Assembly: GCA_900642245.1 (NCBI GenBank)
Contig: CAAAJI010000318.1
Coordinates: 4,970 to 30,190, forward strand
Reading direction: 5' to 3'
DNA: 25,221 nt
DNA from: Fragilaria radians
Lineage: Eukaryota; Bacillariophyta; Fragilariophyceae; Fragilariales; Fragilariaceae
Under the pieces are notes generated by a model. The model was not told where the DNA came from. It did no database searches and saw nothing but the letters and a program-made list of their open reading frames with translations. Shown one piece after another: positions 1-7,956 of this stretch. The translations under genes and the position numbers were made by a program. How positions within the stretch are numbered: the stretch's first letter is position 1; each line of letters opens with the position of its first letter.

Positions 1-1
1 T

Positions 2-247
2 AACCGGCGTCGCCACCAAATCCACAAAAACAACATGAATGAAAACAAATCGCGTATTCCTCATGAATACTCTGTTGGTGATTCTGTATAAATTCGCAAA
101 TCAAATGTGGAACAAAAACTCAATCCCTTACAGGGTCCTTTCGTAATCAAAATGGTCCATACTAATGGTACCGTTACTATTCGACGTTCATCGACGATAT
201 TCGAACGCAATAATAGATTAGGAAAAATGCCAAAGTTTGAACTGTAA
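2..247 (+). pseudogene. Ty3/gypsy integrase C-terminal tail (broken, 5' end outside window)
   Basis: Frame 2 reads as the end of a Ty3/gypsy-type pol polyprotein. It has I-H-K-N-N..N-K-S-R-I-P-H-E-Y, then the VGD motif (Y-S-V-G-D-S-V), then K-L-N-P-L-Q-G-P-F-V-I, then N-G-T-V-T-I-R-R, and a terminal stop at 245-247. This order (VGDxV, GPF, NGTV) is typical of the integrase C-terminus next to the 3' end of pol in stramenopile gypsy elements. An in-frame TAA at 89-91 right after GDSV breaks the frame, so the copy is dead. The frame resumes without a shift after that stop. The last bases overlap the start of the duplicated block at about 226, so this is a fragment caught at a rearrangement edge. 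No LTR or primer-binding site is visible here. Confidence 0.8.
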
Positions 248-1270
248 ACCATATCAGAAGATAATTAGACTTAGAGCTTTAATTTGTGCATACTTGGGCA
301 TTTTTAGCGACTTCTGATAAAAAAGCCAATAACTTGGTCCAAGAATGCTGAGAGATTCCATGGAATGTCACCCTGAGTTAATGTATATCACTTGAGTATT
401 TTATATAGTTCAGAAACAGGTAACCGGTGCTTGAATAGAGCCATACAGCAAAATCGATCGAAGGTACTGGAAGCAAATATCGACCCTCCCCAAATTTCAT
501 CTGCTATGTATGTGACATTTTGATTCAATCTGAACTCCACATTTTCCTAACTGAATTATTGACACATTGTATGAATAGCTATATAGTGGATAGCAGATAT
601 TTTCACTTAAACGTGTTTCACAGGCTCTGTGTAAAATGTTTTACTAATTTAAAGATTTTCTCAACGACGAATTCTTGGTTAGTTCCCTTTTCACAATAAT
701 GCTCTCGCTAATCAGTATTTAACGTTTTGTCCTCCTTTTCAAATCTACACCTGTTCGTCACTTTTCTTTTTAACTTTGAAATTATCTTATTCGAAAGATT
801 TGAAACCTGCAAACATGGATTTTCTTTGAAGATATCCCAACTTGCTTTTAGAACTTAATAGGATGAAAAGTGTATGTCTGTGCACGTCTAATCAAGGTTT
901 AGTTCCAATCCTTTGCTCAGAATGTAAACAAATGCCAAGTCATGAACGAAGCAAAGCTATGTTTACTATTGAGACAAAAGCATGGACATCAACTTCCAAT
1001 TTTTATTGGTATTTTTGTCTGTATTACGAAGGCTTTAGCAAGTAGAGCACAGTACAATTCAACCACTGATACAAGTTGAAAAGAGGTATGATGATCCAAA
1101 AAAGGACAATTTAGAAGCACATAAAGCTCAACCCAATCTCACAGCAAATTCAAAAGGTGTGCCAGAGACATGTCTGTAACCCTTCTCATTGGTAGCATTA
1201 TTCTAGTACAATTAATGTAAGAATAATTTCTGCTCCAAAACTCATCGCAATAATTGGTAACTTTAATGTT
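226..1270. repeat. Segmental-duplication block: 3' flank of gene A (paralogue of 11574-13625)
   Basis: This stretch aligns along its length with 11574-13625 and more weakly with 21955-22600. Shared landmarks are AGAAGATAATTAGACTTAGAG (first 20 bases at about 255 and 11617), the CACTTGAGTA stretch, TTCACAGGCTCTGT, and CAAATGCCAAGTC. Identity by eye is clearly lower than in the gene A/D core. The reading frames here are short and not conserved between copies, so I call no gene. Confidence 0.8.
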
Positions 1271-1727
1271 GTAAAGGGGATTATTCACCTTTGTTGTCAG
1301 AGTTGACCTTTAAGATATCACGGGTATTTTCTACAGCCAAATCAAATTGTTGGTTCGAAATAGTCAACATAAGACTATGATTTCGTCATCAAGTTGAAGT
1401 TATAGACTTTTAGTATTCGTAAAGAGAACAATTTGTTCTCCTGGAAATTTGATCTTGTTCACTTTGCTAATCTTGATTGACCGCCCATGATTTTCATTAT
1501 CATCAAATTAGTCTAGTGCTTTGAGAAGCTTCGATATTGCGTTGACATAATTGTCCTTTGATAAAAGCATACCAAATATCCAAAAGCATAACATCCTACA
1601 GCATAGAGTGTTATCAATCCAATGCGTTTGACATGAAATACTACCCACACGATCATTGGGTAGACATGCAACGATTATTCTCAAAGTTTGAAGACTTCTC
1701 ATTGTGAAATTTTTCATTACCTATTCG
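1271..1727. other. Segment present only in unit 1 (about 457 bp; insertion here or deletion in unit 2)
   Basis: The paralogous block at 13620-13630 runs CTTTAATG straight into ATCGTTAAC. Here CTTTAATG is followed by about 457 bp and then CCATGAGCGTTAAC. ATG flanks both sides, like a 3-bp target duplication or deletion microhomology. The minus strand carries coding-like stretches in more than one frame, for example 1717-1508 (ends SKLLKALD) and, further along, D-D-N-E-N-H-G-R-S-I-K-I. I recognise no family, and no terminal inverted repeats are visible. Confidence 0.55.
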
Positions 1728-1950
1728 CCATGAGCGTTAACTTCCTTCATGATTTCAATAAAAGGAAGTAACTAATGATGCATCAGGCGTCCATGGTATC
1801 AACGTGAATTTTAAAAACCTTTGCTGTGGTTTGTGAATATAGATATTGGAATAAAAGTAGGAGCTATAACCAAACATGAGGAATAGTGACTCTTAAGCAT
1901 CTAATAATTCAACTTTAAGAATGGATGAACCTTTCCGTTCATGCTGGCGG

Positions 1951-2789
1951 TTAGCCATCCAAGCGATCTCGAAAGAATGTAAGATCGCAAAACAAGCTTT
2001 CTTGAAGAGTATTAACACCGTTCGTGTTGAGTTGTAGTGTACCCACATTAGCCTGCTGCTGTAAATTTGTCAATATCTGAGATTCTAGACTTGATGGTCG
2101 AAGTAGTGTGTTGCTGATTCTTTCGACCAGTCGACGACAGAGAGCGTTATCTTGAAGGTGATCATACCGATGACTCCGAAGAATCGGTATTGATAATGCT
2201 AAGTCACCCAAGTGTTGGGAACTACTTTGCTGCAAGTATGACTGATAAGGAATTGTGTTTCTGTCAACCTTAAATCCAAACAACAGCCTTCGATCATATG
2301 CAGCATGCCCACCATAAGGAATCGTCAAGTGTTGTTTACAACGATTCCACAGCACTGGATTAGAACGTATGGAATCCTCTATTTGAAGGTTCACACTATC
2401 ATTTAGTATTTGAGAAAAAGTTGATCGAAGGTTGTATTGTTAAACATCCTAGTTTCCCTGTTTTGGATAAAATTATCTACATCCGTTACATCAGTAATGT
2501 TTGATATTGAAGAATTTTCAGTGCTGTCTCTTTTTCTATGCTTTGCTTGCTGCTTATCTCTTACGGCATGTCCAACCTGTTTTTTATGGTATTAGGATAA
2601 GATGACTAGTCACAAAAAGGATTATCGATGTAATTTCCTTTCAATTACCTTTTCAATACTAGTTTTTCTCTCCACTTCTTCCCATGCGTTTGATTCTACG
2701 TTTCTCCTCAAGAATCTTGCACCTGATGAACTGATTTCTTGGACCATATGTGCCACCAATTTTACTTTTTCTGATCTGCATTGCATAGA
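1951..2789 (-). pseudogene. Gene A: 5'-truncated, frameshifted copy of the DUF6824-like family
   Basis: The minus strand is nearly identical to gene D. The exon 1 remnant (2789-2649) keeps only the second half of the domain: S-M-Q-C-R-S-E-K-V-K, then F-L-R-R-N, then the E-K donor end. The intron is 2648-2577 (72 nt, GTAATT...ACAG). Exon 2 starts at 2576 with G-H-A-V-R-D and ends at a stop at 1951. Two lesions make it non-functional. Everything upstream of the Y-H-S-M region, including the start codon and promoter, is missing because the sequence switches at about 2790 to an inverted promoter block. In addition, one base is missing between 2435 and 2436 relative to D (GTTGT-ATTGT against GTTGTCATTGT), which shifts the exon 2 frame. 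The downstream frame 2394-1951 still resembles D closely, so decay is recent or the tract was recently converted. Confidence 0.88.
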
Positions 2790-2795
2790 ATGGGA

Positions 2796-3204
2796 TTTGA
2801 TTCATAAATGTTAAGTAGAACTTAAATGGACTCTCTTTTATTGCAACATTCATCAATTCTATACTAGGGTTCGAGTGAGTAGTTGAGGTGTATTTCCACG
2901 TGCTGTGAGTACTAAGCAGTCTTTCTCCAAACTTCAAGGCTCCGTACTATCTTCATAATTTCCAAGCTGTACACATGTACATGAGTTAAATACAGGTGAA
3001 ACTAGTTTTCTCATTCCTCCTATGTAAATAACTAGCTCTGTTTGGAAGTTGAAATTCGGGAGTTAAAGAAAATTGTCTGAGAACAGGAATCATCCAACCA
3101 AAACCGGATTATAGGTTAGAGTAAACTAAACATTATAAACAAGGTGACCTTCCAGTTAAAGTCCCACAAAGCCTGAGAGACTTTGACCGGCACATATGTT
3201 GAGA
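2796..3204 (+). promoter_or_regulatory. Upstream block of gene B (inverted copy of the D/E promoter block)
   Basis: This aligns with the reverse complement of 14804-15230 (upstream of D) and more weakly with the region upstream of E. Shared elements in order are GATTCATAAATG, TTGCAACATTCATCAATTC, CACGTGCTGTGAGTA, CTGTACACATGT (2967-2978), CTCATTCCTCC, CCAACCAAAACCGG, and a short inverted repeat AAAG-cctgaga-gaCTTT (about 3168-3184) just before the start codon. Promoter function is inferred from conserved position and sequence; no TATA box was assigned. Confidence 0.6.
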
Positions 3205-4252
3205 ATGAGTGACGAGGAACCTAGAACGTGTGATATTCTTTTTGGTAGAGGATCTGACTGTTGGAATCATTGTGGTAATAAGAAATTTCGTCGCATCATT
3301 GCCAAATATCAAGAAAAATATCATTCAATGGAGTGTAGATCAGAAAAAGTGACATTGGTAGCAGAAATTGTCGAAGAAATCAGATCATCTGGTGCAAGAT
3401 TCTTGAGGAGAAACGGTGAATCACATCTATGGGAAGAAGTCGATAGAAAGACTACTGTAGACAAGGTAAGGAGAAAGATAGCTGCATTTGCAGCTTCTCT
3501 AATATCATTTATACTTCATCATATTATTCTAATACTTTAAACAGGTTGGCCATGCCATAAGGGATAAGCAGTATGTAAGATGTAGAAAAAGAGTTAGCAC
3601 TGAAAATTCTTCAACGTCAATAATAACTGAAGTGAGGAATGAAGATTATTTCATTCAAAGCAGAGAAACTAATATGGATAGTAATACCTATCTTCGACCA
3701 ATTCTCTCTCAAAGACAATGTCGTGGATTGAACTTTCAATTACTGGATTCCATAATTTCTAATTCAAGGATAGGTCGTGAACAACACTTGGCGATTCCTC
3801 ACGGTGGGTATGCAACGTACAATCTAAATCTGCTTTCATGCTTGAATGTTGAAAGAAGCATTATTCCTAATCATTCATACTTACAACAAGCTGATACCCC
3901 TTATGTAGGTGACCCGGCGTTGTCAATTCCGATTCTTCAGGCTCGTAGACATGATGGCCTTCAGGGTAACGACATCATTCGTCAACTAGGCGAAAGAATC
4001 ACTAACGCACTACTACGCTCATCGAGTCTGGAATCTCACGTATTGACAAATATACGAAATCAGGTCAATGTGAATACTTCACGATTAAGTACAATTGGCC
4101 TCAGTACTCTTCGTCGCAACACTTTTTCCGATCGAACCGTATCTACTGGCTGCTGGAAAGGTTCTCCATCCTCCCATACGGAAAGATTCATCCATTCGCT
4201 TCATTGCGATTCTGCATGTTCACCCATTACGATTCTTTATGACCCGTTATAA
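3205..4252 (+). CDS. Gene B: DUF6824-like domain protein, two exons, about 322 aa
   Basis: Exon 1 is 3205-3465 (87 codons), the intron 3466-3544 (79 nt, GTAAGG...AACAG), and exon 2 3545-4252. I chose the ATG at 3205 because M-S-D-E-E-P-R is shared with D and E; an in-frame ATG at 3196 would add three residues. The domain spans about residues 9-94: C-D-I-L-F-G-R-G at 9-16, N-H-C-G-N-K-K-F-R at 21-29, F-L-R-R-N at 66-70, W-E-E-V-D-R-K at 76-82, and G-H-A-I-R-D across the splice. The remainder is a polar linker, then L-S-I-P-I-L, then a probable amphipathic helix (Q-L-G-E-R-I-T-N-A-L-L-R), ending I-L-Y-D-P-L. No signal peptide or membrane segment is seen in the spliced product. Reading through the intron meets TAA at 3538. 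The first ~35 nt match D and the rest matches C, so the gene is a chimera. The biochemical function is unknown to me. Confidence 0.85.
3466..3544 (+). other. Intron of gene B (79 nt)
   Basis: GT-AG intron between D-K and V-G-H-A-I-R-D. Removing it restores the domain end seen in all copies. It is nearly identical to the gene C intron, but an in-frame TAA precedes the acceptor. Confidence 0.85.
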
Positions 4253-4975
4253 AGGCCTGTATTCATTCAAATATCAAACATGATCAAAAAATGAATCATG
4301 TTACAGTGAAGGATCCCAAATTTATCGATAGACAATGGAGGTCTCATGTATTATCAGCTACATGCCTGAAACTATGCTTGTAAATAAGTCATGAAGAAAG
4401 TTCGCTTTCATGACAAGCAAGGGTTGATGAATGTTTACTTGAAAAAGTCTTAAATTTTTGAGAATGAATGTTACATGCATACTAGATTTGGTGGTTGCGC
4501 AGCAGTTTTGCGTCGAACACTTAAATTGTTTTGCTCCTATTGCAATGTGAGAAACCATTTTGATCAACATTATTTTGTCGGGAAAGTGAGCTAGGCTCTC
4601 GGAACCAAAGGATAAACAATATTAACAAGATCTAGCCTTTAGAATTAATGGAAGACAACCTTCGGTCCATATGATTACTTGTATGTCGCTAGCTACACTT
4701 CTATTTCTATTTGCGTAAACCCATGAAATCTCTGTCTTGAGGTTGAATTCTGATTGGCAAAAGGTCAATAATATCCGTTTCCGACTAATCAAGTTACCAC
4801 TCATCATATTCAAAGTATGTTTAGTCTTAGATGCGATTTCAATAATATTTGTTAAACAAATTGCTCAAGAACAATTTTGCCCATGGTATCAGCATCCCCT
4901 AACCAGCAGGATTTCAAGATGATGCATAGATGGCACTGACCTTCATTCCGAATATGTCATGACAAGTCATTTGTC
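4253..4975. repeat. 3' flank of gene B, paralogous to the 3' flank of gene C
   Basis: This aligns with 9145-9970: GGCCTGTATTCATTCA/AGCCTGTATTCATGCA after the stop, CTACAGTGAAGGATC-like sequence, TATTATCAGCTACATGCCTG, AAAAAGTCTTAAATTTTTGAG, then CAAGTTACCA and CATCATATTCA. The alignment breaks at GCTCCTAT (about 4529), where the C copy carries the extra repeat 9405-9734. No conserved reading frame is seen. Confidence 0.75.
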
Positions 4976-5339
4976 AAAAAGATTGGCAGTTTAACACATA
5001 TCTCACTTACGAAATTTGGTTCATGTGTGTCTCATGGATACTGGATGTCAGCAGGAGTGGATTTAGTACACCATATATATATACAGATTAAAAATGGATG
5101 TTTAAGGCTTTCTTGGTAGCGTAAGCTAGTATTACTTGAACTAAAGTTTAGATGCAATTAGTGCGGAACTTCTATATAACCTTTTAGAGCTGGCATTTGG
5201 AGAGGTTAGACTCAAGTATACTCCCACATTCACTATCATCTGAACTAAATTTTAGATGCATAGAGTGCCATAGTTCTTGATCACCTTTGAGTACCGGCCT
5301 TTGATACCTGTGGCAACTGAACGAAGGAGCGGGGGATGC
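4976..5339. other. No gene recognised; leads into the copia relic
   Basis: AT-rich sequence with a CATATATATATAC run at about 5072-5084 and no convincing coding frame. The phrase C-T-[GA]-A-A-C-T-A-A-A-[GT]-T-T-T-A-G-A-T-G-C-A occurs twice (about 5138 and 5240), suggesting a small internal duplication. The upstream part of the retroelement may lie here but is too decayed to read. Confidence 0.4.
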
Positions 5340-6420
5340 AAAAAAGGAAGAGATGTGATGACAGTTGACATCCCAAATGTTTTTGCAAACACCAGTTGGA
5401 ACAACTAAGCATGTGGCAGATAATACTGTCATGAAGATCAAATGACCAATGCTAAACAAGATTGTTGAATTAAACGCTCATATCTATAGAAATCATGTTG
5501 CACTTGAGAACAGCACAAAGATCTGTTACGTGCAAGTGATGAAGGCAATTGACTGAATGCTACAATCCACATTGCTTTTGAATACAAAAAGAGATTTGGA
5601 AAAAATTGGATTCAAAATCAGCTCATATGATCCCTGCGTCGCTAACAGAGCTGTTGAGGGGTCTCAATACAAATAGGTTTGGCACTTGGATGATCTTAAG
5701 GCATGGCATAAGAATCTAAAGGGAAATGATGATTTGTATAAATGGCTTGAGACAATGTATGGACGGACTAAGCGCAAAGGTTCAAGGCCATAATAGCCAA
5801 AGTTCATGATTATTTGACAATGACTTTAGACTATACCAAAAAGGTAATACTTTGCGTGGACATGCAACATTACGGTAAGGGTGTGTTGGATCGATTTCCT
5901 GTTGATCAAATAGATAATAAGCATATGAAGTATTCTTGGGATCGATAATTTTCTTAAGTGTCAAGCGGAAGATTAGCAGAAGCGAATTTTGCTTCATCAT
6001 TGTCTAAGCCAGCAAAGAAGGATGTGATGTTACTCTAAACAGACCAGACCTGCGTGATTAAATAGTTTAAGTAACTTGAAGTATTGTTTGCAGTACATGA
6101 TGGCATGAAGAGCCACCTTGGTGCTGTTGTGATAGTAGGAAAAGGTGCAATTCACTTGACAATATTGTATCAAAAGTGTTGTGAACAAAACCATTCCCGA
6201 AGGATCAAGGTTGTCGAATTTAGGTGAATGTGGTGTTCAGGGATAGTGAAGCTGCTATGAAGTTGGAAATGAGCTGCAATTCAAGCTCATAAAGTGCAAA
6301 AGAGATATCATGATCAAATATGTATTCGTTTTGGCGCCTAAAGTTGAGTACTATCCAACTTGAGCAAAATTTATGATGGCAAGAAAGAAGTAGGTTCCCT
6401 TACGATATATTTTTGAAATC
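5340..6420 (+). pseudogene. Ty1/copia reverse transcriptase / RNase H relic
   Basis: Pieces in several frames give the expected order of a copia pol 3' half. First comes K-G-R-D-V-M-T-V-D-I-P-N-V-F (about 5342-5385), the start of the RT core. Then I-C-Y-V-Q-V-M-K-A-I-D, then S-S-Y-D-P-C-V-A-N-R, then the catalytic block V-W-H-L-D-D-L-K-A-W-H (about 5672-5705). The RNase H part follows: F-A-V-H-D-G-M-K-S-H-L-G-A-V-V and G-K-G-A-I-H (about 6087-6155), R-D-S-E-A-A-M-K-L-E (about 6239), and K-V-E-Y-Y-P-T (about 6341). Multiple stops and frameshifts show it is long dead. The W-H-x-D-D-L-K form is the one I associate with stramenopile copia elements. It sits between the B 3' flank and the C 5' I block, so it was inserted into or joined at the array. 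Confidence 0.85.
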
Positions 6421-6433
6421 AAAAGGGGGGAAA
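6421..6433 (+). other. Candidate polypurine tract of the copia relic
   Basis: AAAAGGGGGGAAA lies right after the decayed RNase H end, in the place and orientation of a retroelement plus-strand primer. The bases after it would be the start of a 3' LTR, but no second LTR is visible in the window for comparison. Confidence 0.5.
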
Positions 6434-6759
6434 TATGCTTTAATTCACAGAATGAAAATAGTTGGGACAGCGATATTTCCACACTATCTACCAAATAGAG
6501 ATAAGCTGGAGTTAACCATTCAACTAGCACGGCAAGGGAAAGAACGATAGAGATAAACCTACCATATATGAGGCCTTCAAATATTAGGAGATCAAATAAA
6601 TTTATTGATTAAGATTAAAATCCATGTGGTCATACACTAAAGATGTTAAAATTTAGAGAGGATATCGGCAAGGATGAACAATCCAGAAATATGATCAATT
6701 TCGCCACAATTATGCTCAAAATTCAGATTTCGAAAGTTGAAAACACATGTAATTTTGCA
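6434..6759. other. No gene; possible remnant of the copia 3' LTR
   Basis: AT-rich and without coding signal. It lies between the polypurine tract and the first base that aligns with the I block, so an LTR remnant is plausible. I could not define its ends. Confidence 0.3.
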
Positions 6760-7835
6760 GTAATGACAGCATTGCCTCTGTATAAATCTTATTGTTGGAC
6801 CCTTTTACTATCTTGAGCCACTTTACCACTCATGTCGATGGGTAGTGTCAATTCCTTGTTTTCTAGTTCATTTAAACTTCATCATTCTTTGGGATTGTCA
6901 GCTTACCAAGTAGAGAAACCGTATAGTCCCGATCTTCTTGCCTTACATAAGAACTTCTCAATGCTTGTTGACCATTCTTCCGACTTTCCTGTGAAATTCA
7001 ATACTCTGATAACAATGATATCACTCAATCGTAAACCAGAATAAACCTTTACATAGAATGAGGAATAAACGTGGAGATGAGAACTGACTCAAAAGATGGG
7101 AGTATCTAGAATCTTTTGCTTGGACAAGTTGCAACATTTTCTTCATTTAATTGTAATTCATTACTTGAGATCCCAAGAGGCATCTACATCAATCAGTGCC
7201 TTAATTGAAAGTTTGAATTGTTCATTCTCCAGAATTCGTAACTACTACCAAATATATGCTTATTAATTTGAAAGAAGAAAGGGCATAGGGTTTTGATTGA
7301 TCAAGCTGTTGCTATATCATTACCAATCATATTTTTTCATTCAATTAATCATATATGATCTGCTGCCAAGCAGAAAGAACTTGTAGAAGTACCAAGTTAC
7401 ATTAAAGATGTTTCCTGATTCCTGTAAAGGTTGTAAAGGGATGCAGACATGTGGAACAAAATCTTTGAAGATTGGGTGCCTCACAGTTCCTATCTATCAT
7501 CAACCATTGTATCATAATCCGTTCATTTAGGGGGCAAAATAGAATCAACGTTAACCCTCTAGTAATGTCAGAGATAGGCAAACCAAGATTCTTTTGTGAC
7601 TTTGTGAGTTGTGAATGGGAATTGAACTAAAGGAAGGGGACAAGCGAATGTTGATCTACTATGGTTCGAGTCATTGGGAATTGAACTAAAGGGAGGTTAT
7701 AAACTAATGTCGACCTACTATGGTTCGAGTCATTTTCTTCGATGATGTATATTGAGCTTCTCACTTCCGGTTGGCAGCAATTGTCAATTTCCAATACTTC
7801 AATGTACTAGTTGCACTCAAATTTACTCTTCATTT
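6760..7835. repeat. I block, copy 1 (upstream of gene C)
   Basis: Same orientation and order as 15565-17108 and 18670-20050. Landmarks are GTTGACCATTCTTCC, GAGGAATAAACGTGGAGATGAGA, GGGAGTATCTAGAATC, GGGGGCAAAA, TAATGTCAG, and GGTTCGAGTCATT. Homology to the unit-2 copy ends at ACTCTTCAT (about 7833), just before gene C. No conserved frame is visible; 6832-7044 is an open stretch that the other copies do not keep. Confidence 0.75.
7617..7734. repeat. 59-bp tandem duplication (2 copies)
   Basis: GGGAATTGAACTAAAGG...TTCGAGTCATT occurs at 7617-7675 and again at 7676-7734 with a few differences. The paralogous I block at about 16935-17010 has it once, so the duplication arose in this copy, 220-340 bp upstream of the gene C start. 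Confidence 0.9.
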
Positions 7836-7956
7836 CCTGTCTGGTTTTGTTGTAAGTAAGTCCATTTGATGACGATGCATTAAGGAAACAATTAGTTTTC
7901 CGATACATTTTTTATGCAACTTCTATGTAAAACCTTGTATGAAGATTTAAGTTCAG

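Noticed and set aside
842..1045. 67-residue plus-strand frame
   Set aside because: The paralogous block at 12640-12820 does not keep it open, and it has no recognisable features.
2602..2814. Open frame on the plus strand (and its twin at 14496-14687)
   Set aside because: Both are antisense to exon 1/intron of the minus-strand family genes; conservation is explained by the gene on the other strand.
2659..2937. 92-residue minus-strand open frame across the A/B joint
   Set aside because: It reads gene A exon 1 in a shifted frame and runs into the inverted promoter; a chance product of the joint.
4095..4283. Overlapping plus frames at 4095 and 8987
   Set aside because: Shadow frames inside exon 2 of B and C; conserved only because the main frame is.
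7617..7734. Possible CRISPR or minisatellite from the tandem repeat
   Set aside because: Only two adjacent copies without spacers; a simple tandem duplication.
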